From the NCBI GenBank assembly GCA_902625845.1, contig CACOCT010000003.1, positions 1 to 64,000 of the forward strand: a stretch of DNA of 64,000 bases, given 5' to 3'. Made by a program: the position numbers and the translations under genes. The notes beneath the pieces were generated by a model. It did not search any database, was not told the origin of the DNA, and worked only from the letters and a program-made list of their open reading frames with translations. The stretch is from an uncultured Prochlorococcus sp. (GTDB taxonomy: Bacteria; Cyanobacteriota; Cyanobacteriia; PCC-6307; Cyanobiaceae). Positions 40,211 through 48,850 of this stretch are shown in pieces (position 1 is the first letter of the stretch; each line of letters starts with the position of its first letter).

Positions 40211-40321
40211 ATAATTATTATCAAGAAGTAAACTTGTATTATCAAACTTGAAAATACCGAATTTCTCAAATTGTTTTGCTGTTAAAAAGCGGTACAACCA
40301 TTAAGCGTTTCATTTATTGGC

Positions 40322-40522
40322 TTATAAGAATTTCAAAGGATAATTAACATTGTTGGGTTCAAGATGTTTTGTGTAACAAGCTGTTGTGCAATCCACTCCC
40401 TCAGCATTAATACTGCAAGATGTTATGCATTCAAAAAAACTTTCCAAAGCATCTGTATCTTTAATATTTGTATAAATGTCTTTTTTCATTGTTAAACCTA
40501 TACTCTGAAGCTTATTTAGCAA
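40322..40522 (-). CDS. twin-CX3C small protein
   Basis: ...DTDALESFFECITSCSINAEGVDCTTACYTKHLEPNNV. Confidence 0.65.
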   Translation of the reverse strand: MLNKLQSIGLTMKKDIYTNIKDTDALESFFECITSCSINAEGVDCTTACYTKHLEPNNVNYPLKFL

Positions 40523-40655
40523 ATATTTAATTATGAAGTCAAATTTTTGGTAAAGTACCTAGTCTTTTTTGGAATAATGCCACACTATAGAAAAAATGGT
40601 CCAATAGTGTAAGTAGAAAACTTATTAATTAAGTTATATTTTTACTCTATGGATT

Positions 40656-40728
40656 ATCGGTTTTTACGATTCGGTTTTGAAGTGTAAACCGAAGTTCGGT
40701 GTATTTGCCCTATATAATCATTCGGTTT
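40656..40728 (+). promoter_or_regulatory. candidate operator/promoter region with repeated TTCGGTTT
   Basis: atcggttt 40656, attcggttt 40669, aaaccgaa 40686, gttcggtgt 40694, attcggttt 40720, with TATAAT at about 40713. Confidence 0.5.
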
Positions 40729-40790
40729 GCGACATTACAAACATTACTTATTCATATAAAGATAGGTATGTACTTATTCAGAGGTAAACA

Positions 40791-41030
40791 ATGTATTCAA
40801 TGTTTGATCTATTCTTTGATACTCCTGCATATAGACCCGTATATGTAATCTCTGATAGTGAGATGAAGGAGTTACAAAGAACACAAAATCAAGATGAACT
40901 TGAGGAAATTCGTAATCAAAAGAAAAGACTTGAAGAAGCATACAAAGCTCAAGTCAAACATCTTAATGAAAGAGAAAAAGAGTTAAGAACTGAACTAAAA
41001 GCTATTGAACCCGCTAAGAAAAAAGTTTAG
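40791..41030 (+). CDS. small coiled-coil protein
   Basis: MYSMFDLFFDTPAYRPVYVISDSEMKELQRTQNQDELEEIRNQKKRLEEAYKAQ... Confidence 0.65.
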   Translation: MYSMFDLFFDTPAYRPVYVISDSEMKELQRTQNQDELEEIRNQKKRLEEAYKAQVKHLNEREKELRTELKAIEPAKKKV

Positions 41031-41052
41031 TTTTTGATTTTTTTTATCGAAA

Positions 41053-41074
41053 AGAGGGTTTATCCCTCTTTTTT
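41053..41074 (+). terminator. intrinsic terminator
   Basis: agagggtttatccctctttttttt. Confidence 0.8.
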
Positions 41075-41092
41075 TTATGACAGTAAAAATAT

Positions 41093-41275
41093 TTACCACC
41101 ACATACCGAGATTTAATTTTTTGGGTTCTGTATTACATGCAAGCTCACACTCGCTTAACTCTCTGACTGAGAGAGCCTCAAGTATTCTTGCCATATCAAT
41201 AGAAGATAGTTCTCCATTGACGTTCCACTTAAGTGTAGTTTTACGTTGAGGTGTGCTTTTTGTTTTCTTCATCAT
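41093..41275 (-). CDS. hypothetical protein
   Basis: 60-aa ORF. Confidence 0.5.
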   Translation of the reverse strand: MMKKTKSTPQRKTTLKWNVNGELSSIDMARILEALSVRELSECELACNTEPKKLNLGMWW

Positions 41276-41426
41276 GACTTTTTAAGGTCGGGGATAATTA
41301 AATAGCATGATTATTTAAAATTCACAAATAAAATGTGAAGTTTTTATAAGTTAAGGAATTAAATTTATTTATCAAAAATCTAGAAATTCAATTAGCGGTG
41401 TAATTAGTAAGCGTTTCATGTAAAAG

Positions 41427-41996
41427 TTAAATTGAAGTTCCTTTTTTTTGATTTGGGAAAAAATAATTTTCTGGAAAAATTTCTTTTAAATTTTCTGGAA
41501 AGAAAAACTCTAATTGCCTTCTCATGTCTCCTTTATATAAATATTCTTTGTTGGGGACTTTAAAAGTATCTCTTACTAATCGAACATTTATATTTTCCTT
41601 TTTACCTTCCTCATTAACTCTTAATAAGGCTAATTTAATTGGCTTATCTTTTGGTCCTTTTATTAAAGAAACGGCTTCTGTTATACCCATTCCTTTTGTT
41701 GATTTCCCATCAATTTTGATAATTACATCATTTGGTTGAATGTCAGCGGAAGCAGCAGGAGAATCATTTATTACAGATTGAATAGTTAATTCAGCAGTAT
41801 CACTATTAAGAAAAAGCCTTATTCCAATCCCTGAAATTTTTTTATCTTTTTTAGTAGATAGCTTTTTATTAGTTCTCACGCATCCCTCATAATCTCTTGC
41901 TTCTAAACATTTCATATGCAATTCATCAGATATTCCTGCATTAACAGCAGTAGGTAAAGCGATAGCAGCTAGTAGTGGGAGTAGTAAGCGTTTCAA
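41427..41996 (-). CDS. secreted PDZ-domain protein
   Basis: Signal peptide plus ISGIGIRLFLNSDTAELTIQSVINDSPAASADIQPNDVIIKIDGKSTKGMGITEAVSLIKGP. Confidence 0.85.
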   Translation of the reverse strand: MKRLLLPLLAAIALPTAVNAGISDELHMKCLEARDYEGCVRTNKKLSTKKDKKISGIGIRLFLNSDTAELTIQSVINDSPAASADIQPNDVIIKIDGKSTKGMGITEAVSLIKGPKDKPIKLALLRVNEEGKKENINVRLVRDTFKVPNKEYLYKGDMRRQLEFFFPENLKEIFPENYFFPNQKKGTSI

Positions 41997-41998
41997 AA

Positions 41999-42283
41999 TT
42001 ATTCAGAAATCCAGCGGTTAATTACTGTCCCTTCATAAATATGACCGGATGCCTCAACTATTGGCTTAGTTTCAGGATTAACAAAGATGTCGTAACAAGT
42101 ATTTACTGGTCCTTGAAACATAACTGTCGCTCTTTTGGGATCCTCTAATGATTTGCCAATATAAAAAGTTTTTACTCCCATCTCTTTAAACATGGCCTGT
42201 TGTTCGGGAGCATTCATATGCGCCTCATATTCCTCAAAAGTATTACTTAATTTGAAATCTAAAACAGTTGTTTCAATGGACAT
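41999..42283 (-). CDS. DUF3764-like protein, close paralog of 28948-29235
   Basis: MSIETTVLDFKLSNTFEEYEAHMNAPEQQAMFKEMGVKTFYIGKSLEDPKRATVMFQGP; leader repeat upstream. Confidence 0.75.
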   Translation of the reverse strand: MSIETTVLDFKLSNTFEEYEAHMNAPEQQAMFKEMGVKTFYIGKSLEDPKRATVMFQGPVNTCYDIFVNPETKPIVEASGHIYEGTVINRWISE

Positions 42284-42303
42284 AAAAAAGAAGCTAATTG
42301 CCC

Positions 42304-42325
42304 CTTATTTTAGATGAACTGTCAA
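42304..42325 (-). repeat. leader repeat copy (TTGACAGTTCATCTAAAATAAG)
   Basis: Upstream of ORF 41999-42283. Confidence 0.75.
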
Positions 42326-42337
42326 TATTATTCTTTA

Positions 42338-42540
42338 GGCCATTGCCAAGGAACTAAGCCACCTAATGCCGCCCTATTTCTTGGAGTATCTTTCTAGTAA
42401 GCGGCATTGCAATTACAACAACCCCAAGTTCTATTAATAGGAAAATCTGGAATACAGCCAATTAAAAAATATATCGTCACGCATAAAGTCCTCTTCAGTT
42501 GGATAACCTAAAACAGCTTTTCTAATTTCTTTCCAAATTG
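42338..42540 (-). pseudogene. decayed copy of the zinc-binding protein at 43457-43798
   Basis: gccattgccaaggaactaagccacctaatgccgccctatttcttggagtatctt... vs 43520-43620. Confidence 0.8.
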
Positions 42541-43247
42541 ATTAAATTATCTTCTTTTGTTTCTGGAAGATTATCTACTATATTTGAAAAACTTAAAAAA
42601 AACATTAAAAATGCTATTGGCAGGCCTAAGAAATAAAAAAAGTTAGAAAGCATTCTTATCTCTTTAATATCTTCTAGATCCTTAATAGCAAGTTGTTCAA
42701 AAACTTCTTTATATTCGTCCTGAGTTGAAGGATCTCTTAGTTTCTTCAAGATATTCTTGTTATGCTCCTCAGCTTGCTTTATTTTTTTTTCGACTTCATT
42801 AATAACCTTTTTATTATTTAGTTCAATTGACTGCTTAATTTGATCCTTGTATTGAGTAAAATCTGGTTGACTTAACGCCCATCTTTTCCAAGTGTTCCAT
42901 TCTTGTGCCTGATTATTTATTTGATTAGAACGATTTGAAAAAAATATACCACTAGCAATATTCAGTCCTCCTCCCTGAATGGCATTTACAGTATTTTGAT
43001 TATTATTTGCTCTATATATTCCTGTTAATAAACTAAGTGCTGATAAGACATCCCATCCATTAAATTGACCAACGGATCTTGGTTCTATATAAACTTCATG
43101 CTGTTTTAAAAATTCTATGATTATTTGATCAAGTGATGGCATCTCTATAAGCCTGGGATCATCTTCTTTAGAGGGGACTTTAGCTAATGCCAATTCTGGT
43201 ATCCTTTCTCCAATAAATTTAAGCTGCTCTTTCGTATAATTCATCAA
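42522..43247 (-). CDS. hypothetical protein with coiled coil and C-terminal TM
   Basis: 241-aa ORF. Confidence 0.65.
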   Translation of the reverse strand: MMNYTKEQLKFIGERIPELALAKVPSKEDDPRLIEMPSLDQIIIEFLKQHEVYIEPRSVGQFNGWDVLSALSLLTGIYRANNNQNTVNAIQGGGLNIASGIFFSNRSNQINNQAQEWNTWKRWALSQPDFTQYKDQIKQSIELNNKKVINEVEKKIKQAEEHNKNILKKLRDPSTQDEYKEVFEQLAIKDLEDIKEIRMLSNFFYFLGLPIAFLMFFLSFSNIVDNLPETKEDNLINLERN

Positions 43248-43456
43248 AATATTTTTTTTAATTCTAGTTTATTTGTCAATACGAATTTTGCTAATGCAGA
43301 AGATCCTGATGGATATAAAATAGAGTTAATAGAAAGAAACTAATGACATAATTAGAAGAAAATACTATTTTCGACCAAAACCTGCACTAATTTGTTTTCT
43401 TAGTAACAATTCCTATGAATCCAGTTTGCTGCTTGCCAACACTTACCCACATTAAG

Positions 43457-43798
43457 TTAGAAAGGTATCTCTTCGCATTGTTGTGTGTAATATTTAGGAG
43501 GTTTTTTATCATCATCTTTTCGCCATTGCCAAGGTACTATTCCACCTAATGCATCCCTATTTCTTGGAGTATCTTTAAAAAATGCAGCATTGCATTGCCT
43601 ACAACCCCAAGTTCTGTGTTTTGGAAAATCTGGTTGGCATCCCGCAATATGATATTTCCCACTTTCCCAAGCTTCTTGAGTTGGCATACCAAACATTGAA
43701 GGTTTAACTTCTTTTTTGCCACAATTTACGCATTTAATTGGCTTTCGATCAGTTACAAACCAATGAGGTTGAGATTCAGTGCATTTAAAAATATTCAT
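43457..43798 (-). CDS. zinc-ribbon-like protein
   Basis: CVNCGKKEVKP and CRQCNAAFFKDTPRNRDALGGIVPWQW; start overlaps integrase stop. Confidence 0.7.
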   Translation of the reverse strand: MNIFKCTESQPHWFVTDRKPIKCVNCGKKEVKPSMFGMPTQEAWESGKYHIAGCQPDFPKHRTWGCRQCNAAFFKDTPRNRDALGGIVPWQWRKDDDKKPPKYYTQQCEEIPF

Positions 43799-45153
43799 GC
43801 TTCAATCCTATTTTTAGAGTGGCTTTCAAATGCTCTTTGAACACTTAATTCAGTTGTATAAGCTCCGTAAGCTTTCATGTGAACGTCAACTGTGTGACCC
43901 ATTGCCTCTGCGGCATCTTTTATAGATATTGGAATTGTCGAACCTTTATGGCATTGATGAGCAAATCTATGCCTAAGACTGTATGCAGTTATATCAGAAT
44001 TATTTTTTCTAATTTCTTTCCAAATTGGATTTTTTTCTAATTTATCTACAAAGGCTCTACCAACATCTCCATATCTATTTTTCTTCTCAACTAAATTTAT
44101 TTGAGTTCTAATTGTTGCTGGTAATTTAACTAATCCAGAATCATATAAATTAATTAATTTTTCACCAAGTTTTGGCTTTTGAATTAAGTCCATTGCAAAA
44201 GCTCTTCTTGACTCTCTTTCAATATCAGATGTATTAATATTGTTTTTTACATGACCAACATATAACTTTCCATCTACAACTTTTAGAGCAGCAAGTTCAG
44301 CAAGTCTTAAACCAAAAATAGATATTAAACCAGTTGCTAAAAACATTTCATTATCTCTTGATTCAAGATCATCTAATAATCTGAATAAATCTATTTCTTC
44401 TACATAAGGAGTTAAAGATTGTTTTTTAGTTTTCTTAGCTTTACCTTTTAATTCTTTTCTAATTTCATCTTCGGGAGGTTGCCATCTTTTATCATTCATT
44501 GAATGTCTTTTGATTCCATAATTTAAAATTTCACACCATGTATCGATATATCTTTTTTTCTGATCTGGGGTAATATCAGCTAATTTTTCAACACATAATT
44601 TTATTAATTCTGTTCCTGTATTAGGTGCTGGTCTTTTATTCATTACTTCTAAAAATATTTGTATTCTGGTGAAATATTTTTTTTCAGTATTACTTGAAAT
44701 ACCTTTTTTAGTTGCCATATATTGGTCAACTTTTGAAGCCTTTAATTTTTCCTCATATTCTTTAAAAACTACATCATATTTTTTTTGAGGGTAAAAATGT
44801 TTTGGAGGAACTATTAAAAAATCTTTCCATGCTTTATTAGGAGTTTTAATATCATCATCTACAAATTGAGCTTTCCATCTTCTAGCAGCTTCACCTAATG
44901 GGAGATTTTCGTTAATAACTAATGGTTTTAAGAAATTTATAGCATTTTCAATATTTAATTTATTTTGGCTTTTCCATTGAATTGGAAGTGTAACAGAAGT
45001 CCTCTTATTGGCTTTGCCTAGCCCTTCTTGATAAACGTATAGGATTTTAGTTTTGCCACTATTTTCACCATTTACACGCCATCCTGCACCAAAATTAGTG
45101 CGAATACTATCTCTAATATCTTTTTCCCATGAAACCCTGTTGCTGCTTGCCAT
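43795..45153 (-). CDS. tyrosine recombinase / integrase
   Basis: FGLRLAELAALKVVDG, TAYSLRHRFAHQCHKG, AAEAMGHTVDVHMKAYGAY (R..HxxR..H..Y). Confidence 0.9.
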   Translation of the reverse strand: MASSNRVSWEKDIRDSIRTNFGAGWRVNGENSGKTKILYVYQEGLGKANKRTSVTLPIQWKSQNKLNIENAINFLKPLVINENLPLGEAARRWKAQFVDDDIKTPNKAWKDFLIVPPKHFYPQKKYDVVFKEYEEKLKASKVDQYMATKKGISSNTEKKYFTRIQIFLEVMNKRPAPNTGTELIKLCVEKLADITPDQKKRYIDTWCEILNYGIKRHSMNDKRWQPPEDEIRKELKGKAKKTKKQSLTPYVEEIDLFRLLDDLESRDNEMFLATGLISIFGLRLAELAALKVVDGKLYVGHVKNNINTSDIERESRRAFAMDLIQKPKLGEKLINLYDSGLVKLPATIRTQINLVEKKNRYGDVGRAFVDKLEKNPIWKEIRKNNSDITAYSLRHRFAHQCHKGSTIPISIKDAAEAMGHTVDVHMKAYGAYTTELSVQRAFESHSKNRIEA

Positions 45154-45186
45154 TTCTATTAGTGCTATTAGTGCGAATATTAGTGC
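45094..45186 (+). repeat. four direct repeats ATTAGTGC at right terminus
   Basis: ATTAGTGC at 45094, 45158, 45167, 45179; same orientation as the left array. Confidence 0.8.
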
Positions 45187-45294
45187 GGAATCGTTAATAT
45201 GTCCATATATTCACTTATAAGTACTTGAATTGAGGTGTATGATTTTTACTCTCTAAATTCTTTAAAACCCCTGTGGTAGTTGGGCTTTGGGCTA

Positions 45295-45366
45295 TGCCCT
45301 CGCCGGGACTTGAACCCGGGGCCTCACCCTTACCAAGGGTGTGCTCTACCACTGAGCTACAAGGGC
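45295..45366 (-). tRNA. tRNA-Thr (anticodon GGT)
   Basis: GCCCTTGTAGCTCAGTGGTAGAGCACACCCTTGGTAAGGGTGAGGCCCCGGGTTCAAGTCCCGGCGAGGGCA folds as cloverleaf. Confidence 0.95.
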
Positions 45367-45376
45367 ATTTATAAAG

Positions 45377-45458
45377 TGGGCCGGGTTGGATTTGAACCAA
45401 CGTAGGCAGAGCCAGCGGATTTACAGTCCGCCCCCTTTAACCACTCGGGCACCGACCC
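45377..45458 (-). tRNA. tRNA-Tyr (anticodon GTA)
   Basis: GGGTCGGTGCCCGAGTGGTTAAAGGGGGCGGACTGTAAATCCGCTGGCTCTGCCTACGTTGGTTCAAATCCAACCCGGCCCA, long variable arm. Confidence 0.95.
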
Positions 45459-45558
45459 CCACATTAAAAATTTATCAGTTAATGGTCACTTTGTGTAGAA
45501 ATGTTTTGGTTTTTTTTTCTTGATCAAGATACGATTTATTTAGAAAATAATTTATTTT

Positions 45559-45993
45559 ATGGATATTTTATTGATAAATGGTCCAAATCTGAATTTACTA
45601 GGTAGTAGAGAACCTGAAATTTATGGAAATAAAACATTAGATCAAATAGAAAAAGAATTAATTCAGATAGCGAAACAGAATAAGTTTAAATTAGATTGCT
45701 ATCAAAGTAATCATGAAGGTCAAATTGTAGACAAAATTCAAAATTCCATGGGAAATGTTAACGGTATTATAATAAATGCAGGTGCTTTAACTCATACTTC
45801 AGTAGCACTTAGAGATGCATTAGTAGGTTCAAATATTCCTTTCATAGAACTTCATATTTCAAATATTTTTAATAGAGAAGGCTTTCGAAAAGAATCATTT
45901 CTTACAGATAAAGCAATTGGAATAATTAGTGGTTTTGGAGTAGATAGTTATTTTCTATCTTTAGAAGCAATAATAAATTATTTAAAAAAATAG
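45559..45993 (+). CDS. aroQ: 3-dehydroquinate dehydratase, type II
   Basis: [51 protein letters not shown]. Confidence 0.96.
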   Translation: MDILLINGPNLNLLGSREPEIYGNKTLDQIEKELIQIAKQNKFKLDCYQSNHEGQIVDKIQNSMGNVNGIIINAGALTHTSVALRDALVGSNIPFIELHISNIFNREGFRKESFLTDKAIGIISGFGVDSYFLSLEAIINYLKK

Positions 45994-46003
45994 TTGTATT
46001 CAA

Positions 46004-46609
46004 ATGAGCAAAATTAAGAGGCCTATATTTCACATAAAACATTTGACAAAATTGTCCTCAGAAAAATGGATAAAATTAGCTTTGTCCAATCCAATAGAAA
46101 TATTAATTGATCATGCCCACTGCGAAAGGAAAGCGGCTGGAGTTGCTATTCAGTTAATGTTTAGATATCCTGCAGAACCAAATTTAGCTGAAGTTTTAAG
46201 CCCCATTGCAAGAGAAGAATTGGAGCATTTTGAAAAAATATTATATTTTCTTAAAACTAAAGGAATAGAATTGAAAGCTTTACAACCACCCCCATATGGA
46301 TCTGAACTTGCGAAAAATATTAGAAAAAATGAACCATTAAGAATGCTTGATAGTTTTTTAGTGGCTGGCATTATTGAGGCCAGAAGTCATGAACGTTTAA
46401 GTATCCTTGCTTTAAATGCAAAAGATAATTCTGCAAGAGATCTTTATAATTCCCTTTTAGAAAGTGAGGCAAGGCATTTTGGAATTTATTGGAAATTAGC
46501 AAAAAGTAAATTTGATATAGATAAAACAACAAAACGACTTGCCGAATTAGTTAAGAAAGAGGAAGAAATTCTCTCCAATACTTATATGAAGCCTCGCGTT
46601 CATAGTTAA
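46004..46609 (+). CDS. MiaE-like tRNA-(ms2io6A) hydroxylase
   Basis: DHAHCERKAAGVAIQLMFRYP, REELEHFEKI, EARSHERL. Confidence 0.85.
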   Translation: MSKIKRPIFHIKHLTKLSSEKWIKLALSNPIEILIDHAHCERKAAGVAIQLMFRYPAEPNLAEVLSPIAREELEHFEKILYFLKTKGIELKALQPPPYGSELAKNIRKNEPLRMLDSFLVAGIIEARSHERLSILALNAKDNSARDLYNSLLESEARHFGIYWKLAKSKFDIDKTTKRLAELVKKEEEILSNTYMKPRVHS

Positions 46610-46615
46610 TTTAAG

Positions 46616-47374
46616 ATGAAAAAAATACTTATATTCATTAAGAAAATATTTTTTCCTATAAAGGAAAAAGGTTCTCTAACAATTATTGCCGTAGGTCCTG
46701 GGGATCCTTCACTCTTAACTATTCAAGCTATTAATGCTCTCAAAAAATCTAAAATAATATTTTATCCAATCTCAGGAGAAGATAAGAATAGTTTTTCCGC
46801 TAAAATAGTAAATAAATATATAAAAAAAAAGAAACAAATACCCTTAATATTTCCTATGGGTAAAAAAGAATATGATTCTGAGTTTATTTGGAAGAGTGGC
46901 GCAAAAATAATTGTTGATTATATAAATAGAAATCTTCAAGTTGCATTACTCTGTCTTGGTGATACTTCTATTTGTGCAAGTTCTTTTTACTTAAAAAAAG
47001 AAATAAAAAAAAATTATCCTCAAATTAAAATAATAAATATCCCAGGCATCTCATCTTTATCTTTAGCCGCTGCACTTGGAGATTTTCAACTTATTAAAAA
47101 AGGAGAAAATTTGAATATTCTTGAGTGTCCTGACGATAAAGTTCAATTCCTTAATTTAATTAATAAACAAAGTAAAACAGTTTTAGCAATTTTGAAAGTT
47201 GGTAAAAGATGGGAATGGGTTAAATATGCTTTAGAGGAAAAAAAGATGTTGCGTAAAGCTATTTTAGCTGTAAATCTAGGTATGGAAAATCAATATATTG
47301 GAGATGCCTCAAAATACTTCTCAAATGAATTGCCTTATTTTTCATTAATTTTGCTGAGGTTAGGTCTTGAATAA
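46616..47374 (+). CDS. cobI: precorrin-2 C20-methyltransferase
   Basis: IIAVGPGDPSLLTIQAINALK, LCLGDTSICASSFYL, INIPGISSLSLAAA. Confidence 0.88.
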   Translation: MKKILIFIKKIFFPIKEKGSLTIIAVGPGDPSLLTIQAINALKKSKIIFYPISGEDKNSFSAKIVNKYIKKKKQIPLIFPMGKKEYDSEFIWKSGAKIIVDYINRNLQVALLCLGDTSICASSFYLKKEIKKNYPQIKIINIPGISSLSLAAALGDFQLIKKGENLNILECPDDKVQFLNLINKQSKTVLAILKVGKRWEWVKYALEEKKMLRKAILAVNLGMENQYIGDASKYFSNELPYFSLILLRLGLE

Positions 47375-47476
47375 TAAATTTCATCTTTCTGAAGTTAAAT
47401 TGATTCCTTCGAAACTTGAAGTTAAAAAATATATAAAAATGTATAGTTATAAAAGAAACTGAATTTTTGGAGTATT

Positions 47477-48850
47477 TTGGAACTTCCCTCAATAGCTGTT
47501 ATAGGAAGACCTAATGTGGGAAAATCTACCTTAGTAAATCGATTTTGCCAAACTAACAATGCAATTGTTTATGACAAACCTGGTGTAACGAGAGATAGAA
47601 CTTATCAAAATGCTGAGTGGTGTGGGAAGGAATTTATTGTCGTTGATACTGGTGGATTGGTTTTTGAGGATGATTCGGAGTTCCTCCCAGACATACGCAC
47701 GCAAACTTTTTTAGCCTTAGAAGAGGCTTCCATGGCAATATTTATTGTAGATGGTATGCAAGGTGTTACGGATGGCGATCTTTCTATCGCTAAATGGTTA
47801 AGGAGTGCAAAATGTAAAGTAATAATTGCTGTTAACAAATGCGAATCAACGATACTTGGAGCATCTCTTGCCTCTGATTTTTGGAAACTTGGTCTAGGTG
47901 AACCATATCCAGTTTCAGCAATTCATGGAACAGGTACAGGAGATCTATTAGATTTAGTAATTTCAGAACTTCCTGAAAAAGATAAAAAATTTCAAGGAGA
48001 GCAATTTTGTATGTCAATTATTGGTCGACCAAACGTAGGTAAATCAAGTTTACTTAATTCAATATGTGGCAATAATAGGGCAATTGTAAGTGATATTAGC
48101 GGAACAACTACTGATTCAATAGATTCCTTTATAAAAAAAGGAGATGAATTTTGGAAAATAATAGATACTGCTGGAATAAGAAGAAAAAAAAATGTAAAGT
48201 ATGGAACAGAATTCTTTGGAATTAATAGATCCTTTAAATCAATTGATAGAAGTGATATATGTCTTTTAGTTTTAGATGCAGAAGATGGTGTAACGGAGCA
48301 AGATCAGAAATTAGCTGGCCGTATTGAGGAACAAGGAAGATCTTGTTTAATTGTAATTAATAAATGGGATTTAATTGAAAAAGATAGCTCAACAATATAT
48401 TCAATCGAAAAGAAATTTAGATCAAAGTTATACTTTTTAAATTGGTCTAAGATGATTTTCATATCAGCATTAACTGGTAAGAGAGTAAATGACATATTTG
48501 AAAATGCTAAATCTGCAATTGATCAGCACCGTAGAAGAGTAACTACCTCCGTTGTCAATGAAGTTATAAAAGAAGCAATAAGTTGGAGAAGTCCTCCTAC
48601 GAAGAGAAGTGGTAAGCAAGGAAGAATATATTATGGAACTCAGGTAAAAAATCAACCTCCGACTTTTTCACTATTTGTAAATGATCCTAAATTATTTGGA
48701 AGTACATATAGAAGATATATAGAAAAACAATTTAGAATGAACTTAGGATTTGAAGGCACTCCCTTAATTTTTTTATGGAGAGGTAAACAAAAGAGATCAT
48801 TGGAGAGAGATATCTCTAAAAATAATATTCAATTAATACAAGATGATTAA
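47477..48850 (+). CDS. der: ribosome-associated GTPase Der/EngA
   Basis: Two GTPase domains GRPNVGKST and GRPNVGKSS. Confidence 0.97.
   Translation: MELPSIAVIGRPNVGKSTLVNRFCQTNNAIVYDKPGVTRDRTYQNAEWCGKEFIVVDTGGLVFEDDSEFLPDIRTQTFLALEEASMAIFIVDGMQGVTDGDLSIAKWLRSAKCKVIIAVNKCESTILGASLASDFWKLGLGEPYPVSAIHGTGTGDLLDLVISELPEKDKKFQGEQFCMSIIGRPNVGKSSLLNSICGNNRAIVSDISGTTTDSIDSFIKKGDEFWKIIDTAGIRRKKNVKYGTEFFGINRSFKSIDRSDICLLVLDAEDGVTEQDQKLAGRIEEQGRSCLIVINKWDLIEKDSSTIYSIEKKFRSKLYFLNWSKMIFISALTGKRVNDIFENAKSAIDQHRRRVTTSVVNEVIKEAISWRSPPTKRSGKQGRIYYGTQVKNQPPTFSLFVNDPKLFGSTYRRYIEKQFRMNLGFEGTPLIFLWRGKQKRSLERDISKNNIQLIQDD

Larger units (their letters stand above)
36241..45366. mobile_element. tRNA-Thr-targeted integrative element (tycheposon-like)
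   Basis: Intact tRNA-Thr and tyrosine recombinase at one end, direct repeat of tRNA-Thr 3' half at the other, ATTAGTGC repeat arrays near both ends, small cargo ORFs and a TerS-like gene. Confidence 0.8.

Noticed and set aside
45215-45400. 61-aa ORF over the tRNA-Thr region
   Set aside because: Translation runs through the tRNA gene (CPCSSVVEHTLGKG...); spurious.
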